Position numbers and translations under genes: made by a program. A stretch of 64,000 bases of DNA from Pseudoselenomonas ruminantium (GTDB lineage Bacteria > Bacillota > Negativicutes > Selenomonadales > Selenomonadaceae): contig NZ_FRBC01000014.1 in assembly GCF_900142515.1 (NCBI RefSeq), positions 1-64,000 of the forward strand, read 5' to 3'. The number at the start of each line of letters is the position of its first letter. Position 1 is the stretch's first letter. The notes beneath the pieces are model-generated. The model searched no databases and had not been told where the DNA came from. It worked only from the letters and a program-made list of their open reading frames with translations. Below are positions 34,748-43,533 of the stretch, piece after piece.

Positions 34748-34966
34748 ATGAAAAAAGTTTATAAAATCGATGTGGACTGTGCTGCATGTGCGAATCTGAT
34801 GGAAGAGGCTGCCAAGAATACACCGGGAGTCAAAGATGCAACGGTCAATTTCATGGGGCTGAAGATGAAGGTAGAATTTGAAGAGGGACATGATGTCAAG
34901 ACGGTCATGGAAAATGTCCGCAATAACTGCAAACGTGTAGAAGACGATTGCGAAGTATACCTCTAA
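34748..34966 (+). CDS. Stand-alone heavy-metal-associated (HMA) domain protein
   Basis: A 72-aa ferredoxin-like HMA domain with the metal-binding DCAACAN (CxxC) in its first loop and the typical TPGVKDATVNFMGLKMKVEF pattern. The position just after a P1B-ATPase that lacks an HMA domain suggests that it is the missing domain supplied as a separate metallochaperone. AAC in place of the common GMTC turn fits Zn/Cd-type rather than Cu-type partners, though this is only suggestive. Start ATG 34748 with AAGGATG upstream; a strong terminator follows. Confidence 0.92.
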   Translation: MKKVYKIDVDCAACANLMEEAAKNTPGVKDATVNFMGLKMKVEFEEGHDVKTVMENVRNNCKRVEDDCEVYL

Positions 34967-34993
34967 TCAAAGTCAATCTGAAAATCATCTAGA

Positions 34994-35063
34994 AAGAGGC
35001 TGTGAAAAAGTCAAAAGCTGTCCCCTGTAGGGGGAAGCATAAGACTTCTTCACAGCCTCTTTT
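34994..35063. terminator. Terminator after the metal-ATPase operon
   Basis: AAGAGGCTGTGAA and TTCACAGCCTCTT form a 13-bp stem around a ~42-nt insert that itself contains a REP-like CCCCTGTAGGGGGAAG hairpin. T-runs in both directions may serve the convergent AraC gene too. Confidence 0.75.
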
Positions 35064-35076
35064 GGGATAGCGGTGG

Positions 35077-36066
35077 TTATGATTGTCTGCGGTACGCTGA
35101 GGGCAATTTTCCTGTAATCTTTTTGAAGACTTCAGCAAACTTGCTTTGGTTGGCATAGCCAACCTCCTGAGCGATGACAGACAGAGGGGTATCTGTTTCG
35201 CGTATGCGTTTCATGGCCTGCTGCATGCGGTATTCTTGCATGAATTGGGCAATTGGCAGCCCGTAAGTTTGTTTGAATTCGCGTTTCAAGGTGGTGGGAT
35301 TGATATGGAATCTTTGTGCCAGCTGGGCTATGGTATGGCGGGCGGAGAGGTCGTTGGTCAAAAAGGTATAGATTTCCTGCAGGCGTCCGGCCTGTTCTGT
35401 ATGATATTGCAGGCGGTCAGGTGCTGCATTGGGCTTCCAGACAGAAAGCAGCAGCAGGATTTCCTGAACTTTCAGCTGATAATATGGCAGGCGGATGCTG
35501 TCAGGAATATTGTAGAGTGGTGTCAAAAGCCGGTCCAGGGAACTTCCGCTGGGAAGCAGCAAAGGGCTGTCAGGCATACAAAAATCCTGATAAAGCTGTT
35601 CGGTGCTCAGATGCGCTTCCTGCAGGATAGCCGGCAGTTTTTTGCCGAAGATATTGAGATCCAGGGAGATGGTGATACCTTCATAGAAACCCGCGGAAAA
35701 TTCCTGACGGGAATCGGCACAACAGTCTGTCGTATGGATGTCGATATCACCGGCCTTCAGCGTGAGAAGTCTTTCTCCCTGCAGATGCCAGCTGGAGCGG
35801 CCACGGCGGCAGTGATTGATTTCGATGACCATGTCGGAAGCCGGATGCTGGTAGCGGACTTCCGGAGCCAGAAAGCGGACATGGGATAAATGCAGGCCGG
35901 GGAACAGGTGAAAATTATCGATAAGCCCTTTGCCCTGGGGAAGTATGGGATGCCATTGATCCAGGCGGCCGTGGTCTTTTTGCTGAGGATAGTGGGCGTT
36001 TATTTCCAATGTGCCAGATGATATTTGCGGCAGGAAATCTGCTATATTGGGTGAAGCGATGGACAT
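35077..36066 (-). CDS. AraC-family transcriptional regulator
   Basis: A 329-aa regulator. The C-terminal ~100 residues hold two helix-turn-helix motifs typical of AraC proteins (TIAQLAQRFHINPTTLKREF and PLSVIAQEVGYANQSKFAEV, ending FKKITGKLPSAYRR). The N-terminal part (~1-210) is a divergent sensing domain; its layout resembles the PchR/siderophore-type group, but this is a weak impression. No ligand can be named. Start ATG 36066 with AAGGAG eight bases upstream. It follows the 5'-nucleotidase gene in the same direction with a ~50-bp gap, so the two may be co-transcribed. Confidence 0.9.
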   Translation of the reverse strand: MSIASPNIADFLPQISSGTLEINAHYPQQKDHGRLDQWHPILPQGKGLIDNFHLFPGLHLSHVRFLAPEVRYQHPASDMVIEINHCRRGRSSWHLQGERLLTLKAGDIDIHTTDCCADSRQEFSAGFYEGITISLDLNIFGKKLPAILQEAHLSTEQLYQDFCMPDSPLLLPSGSSLDRLLTPLYNIPDSIRLPYYQLKVQEILLLLSVWKPNAAPDRLQYHTEQAGRLQEIYTFLTNDLSARHTIAQLAQRFHINPTTLKREFKQTYGLPIAQFMQEYRMQQAMKRIRETDTPLSVIAQEVGYANQSKFAEVFKKITGKLPSAYRRQS

Positions 36067-36114
36067 GACAAGTTCTCCTTTCCCCATATCTTTCCAGGGG
36101 ATGATCTTTTTGTA

Positions 36115-37932
36115 TTACAGCTGCGAGATATCCTGCTCATTCAGGGACGCGATGTTCGTGTATTTCCCATCAGCAGAATTGTGCAGCGTGATCTTCCCTG
36201 CGCGCAACAGCTGGGCCGCTTTTTGATACGATGCATTCTTTCGGTCAAAGCCGCTGATATGCCAGTCGTTTACTGGCTTGACGGCCAGAACGCCATTTTT
36301 TACTTCTTTTATGTAGCGGATGGACATATTGCGGATGGTTCCTTCGTTCTCACCGAAAGCTTCAAGGCTGGTCCAGATCTGAGGGAATTGCTGGCCGGCA
36401 AAGATACCGTCTTTTGCCGTAAGTTGGTTCATGCGATAGGCGTTCATACCCAATTTGATCTTGTCGGTATCTTTGATTCGCTTCCCGGTGCGTTTGAGGC
36501 GCAGATCCTTGATACGGCTGCCAGCAGGCTCGGTGAGATCGATTACATAGTTCACGCCGCCGAAAATATCATTGGTGCTGTATTTGGATGCGCGACGGAC
36601 AGGATTGTAGCTGGGGGCAATATCTCCTGGCTGTTTTTGGTTGAAATAGGCTGCTGACCATTCCATATAAGTGCGCAGATCCTTGCCCGTGATCTCATAT
36701 ACAGTAGTCTCACCGCCGGTGTACTGATAATTGAAGGCAATATCCTTACGTCGTACCGGGCCTGCAGCCATTTGGGCGTTGTCCCGGCTGATCATGACAG
36801 AGGTCACATCAGCGCCGCTGTAGTGGAGCTGTACTTCATTGAAGAAATTGGTCAGTGGGGTATCGGCTACCTGTACTTCACTGATACCTGGAATGGTGTC
36901 TTCCGGAACCATGTTCATGCCAGTGACTGTACCGATTTCCTCATTGGCTGTTTTACGGGCTTCCAGATGGAAGGGGGCGAGGATTTCGACTAATTTACCG
37001 TCGCTGTCATAATTTTTCATGGGAATGGTCTGGGCTTTTTTCTCTGTAACTTCCCAGCGGTTGTCCTTGCGGGAAAGGGTCAGATCGATACGCGTGAGGG
37101 CCTGGCCGTATTTGTAAGGTTCGGAAATCAGTACGCCGTTTACGGTAGCACTGCTGACATTTTTGTGCATATGGCCGGCTACAATGGCCGTAAGTTCCGG
37201 ATTGGCCTTGGCAACATCTGTGACACTGGTATCCGGATGATTGTTCTCGTTTTCCAGCCCCATGTGCATGACGCCAATCAAAATGTCGGCTTTGCCTTTC
37301 AATTCTTCGATGATCTTGCGGGTTTCTGTCGTGGGATTCGTTACCGTTACGCCTTTCAGATGGTCGGTATCTTTTTCGAACTCCGCGATCATGGGCGTGT
37401 TCAGGCCGATGATACCGATCTTGATGCCCGCTTTTTCTACGATGGCGGAGGCGGGCAGGTAACGGCGTCCGTCTTCATAGTACACGTTGCCGCAGAGGTT
37501 CTTGCCCTTGAATTGGTCGGTTACGTGTTTGAGCACATCCAGGCCGAAGTTGAATTCGTGGTTGCCCATGGTCCATGTATCATAGTTCATTTCGTTCATG
37601 GCGACAATCATGGGCTGATGGGGCTTGGTATTGAATTGTTCCACACTGTTGTCCTGGATGGAGTCGCCGCAGTCCACTAAGATGACATTCGGTGTTTCCT
37701 GCCGGATCTGTTTGATGGCGGTATATAGCTGTACTAAGCTGCCGGAACGATCCTCCGTATCCGTAGCATAGTCCCAGGGCATAAAACGGCCATGCACATC
37801 GCTGGTGCCTAAAATAGTAAGTTGTACCGTATCGCCTGCTGAAGCCAGGGCTTTTACGCCGGAAATCCCTTCAACGGCTGCTGTTACGCCGCCTGCCAGT
37901 AGTAGCTGTAAAAAGTTTCTTCTGCTTAACAT
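36115..37932 (-). CDS. Tat-exported 5'-nucleotidase / 2',3'-cyclic phosphodiesterase family protein
   Basis: A 605-aa secreted metallophosphatase. The start MLSRRNFLQLLLAGG is a twin-arginine signal (SRRNFLQ) with a hydrophobic stretch and an Ala-rich cleavage site. The metallophosphatase domain follows: TILGTSDVHGRFMP (DxH), DCGDSIQDN (GDxxxD-like), GNHEFNFGLD (GNHE) and VAGHMHKNVS (GHxH). The C-terminal 5'-nucleotidase domain has FNYQYTGGETTVYEITGKDL. Such enzymes strip phosphate from nucleotides in the periplasm, which fits the nearby uracil permease. Tat export fits the tatAC genes in this window. Confidence 0.92.
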   Translation of the reverse strand: MLSRRNFLQLLLAGGVTAAVEGISGVKALASAGDTVQLTILGTSDVHGRFMPWDYATDTEDRSGSLVQLYTAIKQIRQETPNVILVDCGDSIQDNSVEQFNTKPHQPMIVAMNEMNYDTWTMGNHEFNFGLDVLKHVTDQFKGKNLCGNVYYEDGRRYLPASAIVEKAGIKIGIIGLNTPMIAEFEKDTDHLKGVTVTNPTTETRKIIEELKGKADILIGVMHMGLENENNHPDTSVTDVAKANPELTAIVAGHMHKNVSSATVNGVLISEPYKYGQALTRIDLTLSRKDNRWEVTEKKAQTIPMKNYDSDGKLVEILAPFHLEARKTANEEIGTVTGMNMVPEDTIPGISEVQVADTPLTNFFNEVQLHYSGADVTSVMISRDNAQMAAGPVRRKDIAFNYQYTGGETTVYEITGKDLRTYMEWSAAYFNQKQPGDIAPSYNPVRRASKYSTNDIFGGVNYVIDLTEPAGSRIKDLRLKRTGKRIKDTDKIKLGMNAYRMNQLTAKDGIFAGQQFPQIWTSLEAFGENEGTIRNMSIRYIKEVKNGVLAVKPVNDWHISGFDRKNASYQKAAQLLRAGKITLHNSADGKYTNIASLNEQDISQL

Positions 37933-38056
37933 GAAATAAAAACCTCCAGTGGATTGGATTTGAGTGTACAGTCTTACTCATATCTGCGGGGGATTGCAGA
38001 TACAGGTGAATATTTATTATTTTAGCATATTTTCATCTTAATGTCTCCTAAATAAT

Positions 38057-38090
38057 AACAACCGCCCTCTTATATCTGAGGGCGGTTGTT
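38057..38090 (-). terminator. Terminator of the uraA-rluA operon
   Basis: AACAACCGCCCTC and GAGGGCGGTTGTT form a perfect 13-bp stem overlapping the end of the rluA-like gene; the T-run on the minus strand is interrupted (TTGTTATTATTT). Confidence 0.7.
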
Positions 38091-38968
38091 TAGATACCCG
38101 CTGAGATTTGCTGAAAGTCTTCCGGCGGCGGGGCTGTGATGACTAGGTCTTTGTTGCTCATAGGATGTCTGAAGCTCAGGCGGAAAGCGTGCAGCGCCTG
38201 ATGCTGAATCCATTCCATATTGCCGCCGTAGAGGTCATCTCCCAATAACGGATGGCCCATGTGCGCCATATGGACGCGGATCTGGTGTGTACGCCCGGTT
38301 TCCAGTTCCAATTCAAGCAAAGAGAACTGGCCATTGGTTTTGCTGGTTCGGTAATGGGTACGGGCCGGCTGGCCCTCCGGGTCAACCTTGCGCAGGATGA
38401 TGCTGGGCAGGGCTCGGGCAATGGGGGCATCGATAGTGCCTGCCGAAGGCGTTAACTGTCCTTCGATAATGGCCTGATATTCCCGCTTGAAATTCTTGCA
38501 GCCCTTGGGCGAGAGCAGGTATTGTATCTGCGGTTCCTTGGCGACAAGCAGCAGGCCGCTGGTATCCCGGTCCAGACGGTGGACAGGATGGAACGCATGG
38601 GATTCGCCTTTGGCAGCGAAATAATGCATCAGGGCATTGCCCACAGTTCCATGACTTTCCTTCGTGGTGGGATGTACGAGTTGTCCTGCGGGCTTGTTGA
38701 TGACCAGCAGCCATTCATCCTCATAGCGGATATCCAGCGGCAATTCCTCGGCTTCGATATCGGAAGGCCGCAGGATATCATAGGTGATGATATCGCCGTC
38801 CTTTACCTCGGAACGGGCAGCGTTGGCATTTACGCCATTGATGGCAAAGGTGCCGGAATTCTTGATGCGCTTCCAGATGGTATTGGATATGCCTGTCTGC
38901 GCTTTCAAAAACGCCCTGACCGGCATAGAGGTCAAGGCGTTATCAAGCGTTACTTCAATACGGGTCAT
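38090..38968 (-). CDS. RluA-family pseudouridine synthase
   Basis: A 292-aa RNA pseudouridine synthase. Catalytic motif II is HPVHRLDRDTSGLLLVAK with its Asp in RLDRDTSG. Other blocks are WLLVINKPAGQLVHP, an FKREYQAIIEG segment, ELETGRTHQIRVHMAHMGHP and LLGDDLYGG. The first ~90 residues carry an S4-like RNA-binding part (KRIKNSGTFAINGVNA). Whether it acts on rRNA or tRNA cannot be told. Its ATG overlaps the uraA stop (ATGA), so translation is coupled to the permease, an arrangement without an obvious functional link. Confidence 0.93.
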   Translation of the reverse strand: MTRIEVTLDNALTSMPVRAFLKAQTGISNTIWKRIKNSGTFAINGVNANAARSEVKDGDIITYDILRPSDIEAEELPLDIRYEDEWLLVINKPAGQLVHPTTKESHGTVGNALMHYFAAKGESHAFHPVHRLDRDTSGLLLVAKEPQIQYLLSPKGCKNFKREYQAIIEGQLTPSAGTIDAPIARALPSIILRKVDPEGQPARTHYRTSKTNGQFSLLELELETGRTHQIRVHMAHMGHPLLGDDLYGGNMEWIQHQALHAFRLSFRHPMSNKDLVITAPPPEDFQQISAGI

Positions 38969-40236
38969 TCTTTCACGGTTTCGGGCTCGTCATCGGTCAC
39001 AGACTTATGGAGTTTGCCGATAAGCTGGAAAGACAGAGACAGGATGATGGCCACCACCGTGGCCAGGGACATGCCTTTGAGCGTGATGGTGCCGATGGTG
39101 ATGCTGGCTGTGGAAACGCCCAGTCCCAGCACGATAGCCGTCAGCATCAGGTTAAGCGGATTGTTGTAGTCGATATTGCTTTCGGCCAGCACGCGGATAC
39201 CGGAGGCGGCAATAACACCGAAAAGCAGCAGGGAAACGCCACCCATGACCGGTGTCGGGATGCTCTGAATCAGGGCCGCCAGCTTGCCCAGGCAGGACAG
39301 GATGATGGCAAAGATAGCAGCGCCGCCGATAACCCAGGTAGAGAATACTTTCGTGATGGCGAGGACGCCGATATTTTCGCCATAGGTGGTATTCGGCGTG
39401 GAACCGAAGAAGCCGGAGATAACGGTAGAGATACCGTTGCCCAGAATGGAACGGTCAAGGCCTGGGTCCTTGGCAAAATCTGCGCCGACGATATTGCCTG
39501 TGACAATCAGATGGCCCACATGCTCAGCGATGACCACGAGTGCAGCCGGCAGGATGATCAGGATGGCATCGAGGTTGAATTCCGGCGTATAGAAGGTGGG
39601 CAGGGCAAACCAGGGGGCTGCTTCCACGCTGGCCAGATCCACCAGACCACAAAGAGCAGCGATGATATAACCGCCCACGACACCAAGCAGGATGGGGATG
39701 ATGGCTAGGAAGCCGCGGCAGGCTACCGAAGCAAATACCGTAATGGCCAGTGTAATCAGGGATACGAAGATGGTCGTGCTGTCGCCCTTACCAGTCAGAC
39801 CAGCCATTCCTGCGGCTGTAGGCATCAGCTCCAGGCCGATGACGGCTACGATGGCACCCATGGAAGCGGGCGGGAAGAGCACGTCAATCCAGTGGGTACC
39901 CACGGCCTTGATGATGAGACCGACAATACAGAAAACCAGGCCAACGGCGATAAAGCCGCCTAAAGCAGCTTCATAGCTGTACTGGCCCAGTACCAGGAAT
40001 ACCGGGGACAGGAAGGCGAAGCTGGAACCGAGATAAGCAGGAATCTTTCCCTTACATAAGGTCAGATACAGCAATGTGCCAATGCCATTGAAGAGCAGGA
40101 CAGTAGCCGGATTCACATGGAAGAGAATGGGCACTAGCACCGTGGAGCCGAACATGGCGAAGAGATGCTGCAGGGAAAGCGGCAGGGTTTCGAGCAGTGG
40201 CAGGCGCTCACTGACACCGATTGTACGGTTTTGCAA
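38965..40236 (-). CDS. uraA: Uracil permease (NCS2 family)
   Basis: A 423-aa polytopic NCS2 transporter that imports uracil with protons. Visible marks are LPLSLQHLFAMFGSTVLVPI near 18-37, IPAYLGSSFAFLSPVFLV near 65-82, the signature region VVIAEHVGHLIVTGNIVG with a functional Glu, and GFFGSTPNTTYGENIGVLAI. These match UraA more than xanthine permeases. It is first in a two-gene operon with an RluA-type gene, behind its own promoter. ATG 40236 has AAGGAG upstream. Confidence 0.93.
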   Translation of the reverse strand: MQNRTIGVSERLPLLETLPLSLQHLFAMFGSTVLVPILFHVNPATVLLFNGIGTLLYLTLCKGKIPAYLGSSFAFLSPVFLVLGQYSYEAALGGFIAVGLVFCIVGLIIKAVGTHWIDVLFPPASMGAIVAVIGLELMPTAAGMAGLTGKGDSTTIFVSLITLAITVFASVACRGFLAIIPILLGVVGGYIIAALCGLVDLASVEAAPWFALPTFYTPEFNLDAILIILPAALVVIAEHVGHLIVTGNIVGADFAKDPGLDRSILGNGISTVISGFFGSTPNTTYGENIGVLAITKVFSTWVIGGAAIFAIILSCLGKLAALIQSIPTPVMGGVSLLLFGVIAASGIRVLAESNIDYNNPLNLMLTAIVLGLGVSTASITIGTITLKGMSLATVVAIILSLSFQLIGKLHKSVTDDEPETVKE

Positions 40237-40280
40237 AATGATACACTCCTTAAAATAAATGGGTAAATAAAATCTCTAAT

Positions 40281-40309
40281 ACTATAGCACAAAAGGGACT
40301 TATGTCCAA
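40281..40309 (-). promoter_or_regulatory. Promoter of uraA
   Basis: TTGGAC and TATAGT spaced 17 bp on the minus strand, ~45 bp before the uraA start. Confidence 0.65.
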
Positions 40310-40450
40310 TAATGGATTGCTTGCAATTAAAAATGGAAAATATTTATCATTTTACGTCCGGATTTTTCTGTAAAACTGTATCTTTGTAACATGAAAAGTA
40401 AAATATGTTTCTTGCAAATGAACAATTTTACATAAATTGATGAAAATTTA

Positions 40451-40479
40451 TAGACAGGTGACCTTTTTTAGGTTATAAT
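40451..40479 (+). promoter_or_regulatory. Promoter of the aspartate kinase gene
   Basis: TAGACA and TATAAT spaced 17 bp, leaving an ~80-nt leader before the start codon. Together with the uraA promoter this accounts for the 328-bp divergent gap at 40237-40564, in which I see no gene. The leader is too short for a lysine riboswitch. Confidence 0.7.
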
Positions 40480-40564
40480 ATGTTTCGATTAAACATCAAG
40501 TATACAAAAAGAAGCGTTCCGTGGCCTGCGGATTTGTTTCTTATGAAAGTTTAGGGGGAGAGTT

Positions 40565-41794
40565 ATGGCACTTATTGTAAAGAAATTCGGTGGCAGCTCG
40601 GTCGCGACCACGGAAAAAATCATGAATATTGCCAAGCGCGTCTTAGGCGAGAAAAAGCCTGGGGACAAAATCGTGCTGGTGGTTTCCGCTATGGGCGATA
40701 CCACGGATGATCTGATTGAGCTGGCGGAAGGGATCACGAAGAATCCTTATCAATATACAAGAGAGATGGATATGCTCCTGACCACCGGTGAGCAGCAGTC
40801 CGCTTCGCTCATGGCGATGGCTTTCAAGACCTTGGGCCAGGATGCGGTATCTCTTACCGGGCCGATGGCTGGCGTGCAGACCAATGATGTCTATACGAAG
40901 GGGCGTATCAAGGATATCCAGCCGGAACGCGTGCATAAGGAGCTGGATGCGGGCAAGGTCGTCGTGATCACGGGCTTCCAGGGAGCGAACTCTCTGGGCG
41001 ACTATGTAACGTTGGGGCGTGGCGGTTCGGATACATCTGCCGTGGCTATCGCCGGTGCCTTGAAGGCGGACTCCTGCGAAATCTTTACGGACGTGGATGG
41101 CGTGTATTCTGCTGATCCGCGCATTGTCAAAGGTGCCCGCAAGATGCGTGAGATCACCTATCATGAAATGCTCGAAATGGCCCGCCTTGGTGCTGGTGTC
41201 ATGCAGCCGCGCTCCGTGGAAATGGGTGAGTACTTCGGCATCCCCATTCATGTACGTTCTACTTTTACGACTGATATTGGTACCTTTATTAGGGAGGATT
41301 ACACGATGGAAGATAAAGATTTTGTGATTCGGGGCGTAGCCCATGATGAAAAAGTAGCTAAGATTGCTGTCCTTGGCATCCCCAATACGCCGGGTATTGC
41401 CCATGAGATTTTCTCTGCGCTGGCTGATGCCAATATCGACGTGGATATGATCGTGCAGAGTATCCGCAATATCGAAAAGAATGTCACGGACATGGTATTC
41501 ACTGTAGCCGCTGGCGATCTGGCTCAGGCCAAAAAGGTCGTAGACGGTGTAGCGGACAAACTCAGTGCTGTGGCTGTGCTGATTGAAGAAGACGTGGCCA
41601 AGGTTTCCATCGTTGGTGCTGGTATGCTGGGCAATCCGGGTACTGCTGCCCGCATGTTCGGTGCATTGTCCCAGAAGGGCATCAACATCGATATCATCAG
41701 CACTTCCGAGATCAGTATTTCCTGTCTGGTGAAGGGGTCTGTGCTGAAAGAGGCTGTCAACGCTATCCATGACGAATTTTTCCCGAAGAACTGA
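40565..41794 (+). CDS. lysC: Aspartate kinase (monofunctional, ACT-regulated)
   Basis: A 409-aa aspartokinase, the first step to lysine, threonine and methionine. Marks are the N-terminal ALIVKKFGGSSVATTEKI, the ATP/Asp site in YVTLGRGGSDTSAVAIAGAL, IFTDVDGVYSADPRI, a HEMLEMARLGAGVMQPRSVE block and two C-terminal ACT domains (IPNTPGIAHEIFSALADANI and VGAGMLGNPGTAARMFGALS), which bind the feedback amino acid. It is the common short form without homoserine dehydrogenase. ATG 40565 follows AGGGGGAGAG. A GTG or ATG inside could give a separate regulatory subunit as in some Bacillus genes, but nothing shows this. Confidence 0.95.
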   Translation: MALIVKKFGGSSVATTEKIMNIAKRVLGEKKPGDKIVLVVSAMGDTTDDLIELAEGITKNPYQYTREMDMLLTTGEQQSASLMAMAFKTLGQDAVSLTGPMAGVQTNDVYTKGRIKDIQPERVHKELDAGKVVVITGFQGANSLGDYVTLGRGGSDTSAVAIAGALKADSCEIFTDVDGVYSADPRIVKGARKMREITYHEMLEMARLGAGVMQPRSVEMGEYFGIPIHVRSTFTTDIGTFIREDYTMEDKDFVIRGVAHDEKVAKIAVLGIPNTPGIAHEIFSALADANIDVDMIVQSIRNIEKNVTDMVFTVAAGDLAQAKKVVDGVADKLSAVAVLIEEDVAKVSIVGAGMLGNPGTAARMFGALSQKGINIDIISTSEISISCLVKGSVLKEAVNAIHDEFFPKN

Positions 41795-41807
41795 TTGACA
41801 TATGACC

Positions 41808-41850
41808 GCCCCCTTTAGGGGGAGGTAGTCACGAAGTGACTGGAAGGGGC
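41808..41850. repeat. REP-like palindromic repeat, unit 2
   Basis: The unit is CCCCCTTTAGGGGGAGG, then TAGTCACGAAGTGACTG, then GAAGGGGC: the same two-hairpin layout as the unit at 28994. It lies 14 bp after the aspartate kinase stop codon. Confidence 0.8.
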
Positions 41851-41883
41851 TTTTGCCAGGTAGAACTGGCCGGTCAATGAGCT

Positions 41884-41925
41884 GCCCCTTTCGTGTCCTG
41901 CGGACTCACTTCCTCTGAAGGGGGC
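41884..41925. repeat. REP-like palindromic repeat, unit 3 (inverted relative to unit 2)
   Basis: Its reverse complement is CCCCCTTCAGAGGAAGTGAG, TCCGCAGGAC, ACGAAAGGGGC, matching unit 2 in order. Together units 2 and 3 make a large imperfect palindrome ending in GCAGCTTTT that could stop transcription. Confidence 0.7.
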
Positions 41926-42080
41926 AGCTTTTGATGTGCATTTGTCGTCAATTTCACAAAAATATTGTATACATACACTTGTGTGGGTAGACAGGACAGG
42001 CGGAAACAGTTATTATATTACCTGTGAGTAGATTTTTAGTTTTAGTAAATGTTTATGGAGTTTGAGAGGAGAGCTTGTTT

Positions 42081-43322
42081 ATGACAATGGCAGCCAGCCA
42101 TGCGGCGGATAAGAAGTTACGGGATGCGATTTTTGGAGCCACGGCGGCTTGTAACAAAGCAGCGGAAAAACATGGTTTGGATAAGGTAACCAACGCCACC
42201 ATCGGCATGATGATGAATGATGAAGGCGGTTTGGCCGTTCTGCCTACGGTGGAGAAAGTTTACCGCAGCCTGAAGACGGAGGAGATGTTCCGTTATGCTC
42301 CGATTGCCGGTCTGCCGGCGTATCTGGCTGAAGTGGAGAAGCTGGTCTTTGCGGATAACCGTCCGGAGGGCTTCATCGCTTCCTGCGCTACGGCGGGCGG
42401 CACGGGGGCTATCCATCACGCTGTAGCCAACTATGCAGAACGCGGTACGAAGGTGCTGACCTCTGACTGGTTCTGGGGCACTTATAACGTCATTTGCAAC
42501 GAATGTGGCTGCAAGCTGGTCAATTACAAGCTCTTTGATGCAAACAATAATTTCAATATCTCTGCTTATGCAGATAAGGTAGCCGAAATCTTCCAGGAGC
42601 AGGACAGCCTGCTGGTCATCATCAACACGCCGGTTCATAATCCTACGGGCTTCAGCCTGACGGAAGAGGATTGGGATCAGGTGCTGGCTCTGGCGAAGAA
42701 ATACGCGGCTCAGGGCAAGAAGATGAGCATCCTGGTGGACATCGCCTATATCGATTTCGCTGGTGAAAAGAATGCAACCCGCCGTTTCATGCGCAAGTTC
42801 AGCAATCTGCCGGAAAATGTCTTCATCATGTTTGCCTTCTCCATGTCCAAGGGCTATACGGCTTATGGCCAGCGCACGGGCGCTTTGGTGGGCGTATCTT
42901 CCAGCGAAGCGGTCATCACGGAATTCCAGGATATCAACAAGTACACGAGCCGTGCTACCTGGTCCAATATCAACCGCGCTGCTATGACCACGCTGGTGAA
43001 GATCCAGCAGGATGATGCTTTGCGCACGGAGTATGAGAACGAACGCGATAGCTTCTATCAAACCATCCAGAAGCGCGCTGAAGTCTTCATGAAAGAAGCC
43101 AAGGAATGTGGCCTCAATGCCCTGCCTTACAACGGCGGTTTCTTCCTGTCTGTACCGGCTGCTGATCCGCAGGCCGTCTGCAACAAGCTCCATGATGATC
43201 TGATTTTCGCTGTGCCTTTGAAGATGGGTGTACGCGTGGCCGCCTGCTGTGTGCCGGAAGAGAAGATGCATGGCGTAGCCGCCAAGGTTCTCAAGGCTTT
43301 GAAGGCTGTAGAGAATTGGTAA
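42081..43322 (+). CDS. Class I/II aminotransferase (aromatic/aspartate type)
   Basis: A 413-aa PLP-dependent aminotransferase. The FRYAPIAGLPAYLAEVEKLV opening, CATAGGTGAIHHAVANYAER for cofactor phosphate binding, NTPVHNPTGFSLTEEDW (NPTG), the AYIDFAG-like DIAYIDFAGEKN and the PLP-lysine segment FAFSMSKGYTAYGQRTGALV are all present. The last has SMSKGYTAYGQR, as in tyrosine/aromatic aminotransferases related to TyrB. The preferred amino acid is not certain. ATG 42081 has GAGGAG nine bases upstream. It is followed by a strong terminator, so it is a single-gene unit. Confidence 0.9.
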   Translation: MTMAASHAADKKLRDAIFGATAACNKAAEKHGLDKVTNATIGMMMNDEGGLAVLPTVEKVYRSLKTEEMFRYAPIAGLPAYLAEVEKLVFADNRPEGFIASCATAGGTGAIHHAVANYAERGTKVLTSDWFWGTYNVICNECGCKLVNYKLFDANNNFNISAYADKVAEIFQEQDSLLVIINTPVHNPTGFSLTEEDWDQVLALAKKYAAQGKKMSILVDIAYIDFAGEKNATRRFMRKFSNLPENVFIMFAFSMSKGYTAYGQRTGALVGVSSSEAVITEFQDINKYTSRATWSNINRAAMTTLVKIQQDDALRTEYENERDSFYQTIQKRAEVFMKEAKECGLNALPYNGGFFLSVPAADPQAVCNKLHDDLIFAVPLKMGVRVAACCVPEEKMHGVAAKVLKALKAVENW

Positions 43323-43394
43323 GTCTTCCGTTTGATTGGTCAGATTGAACCGTCATCTGTGTGAATTTTTCCGAACGAAAATATTTTTTTACGA

Positions 43395-43438
43395 AGGTCA
43401 ACTCTTCTATATAATAGTAGGAGTTGACCTGTTTTTTT
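43395..43438 (+). terminator. Terminator after the aminotransferase gene
   Basis: AGGTCAACTC and GAGTTGACCT form a perfect 10-bp stem followed by GTTTTTTTAT. Confidence 0.9.
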
Positions 43439-43458
43439 ATATACGTGAAAATTTGCGG

Positions 43459-43487
43459 TTGAACCATAGGGCAAATGATGTTATAGT
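43459..43487 (+). promoter_or_regulatory. Promoter of the phosphate transport operon
   Basis: TTGAAC and TATAGT with a 17-bp spacer, ~47 bp before the DUF47 start codon. Confidence 0.7.
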
Positions 43488-43533
43488 TAACTTGTGTGTA
43501 TGTGATATTTCTTTCGGGAGGACGCAGAACAGT

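Noticed and set aside
40480-40564. Possible lysine riboswitch before the aspartate kinase
   Set aside because: The leader from the predicted start site is only ~80 nt, less than half of that element, and shows none of its conserved blocks.
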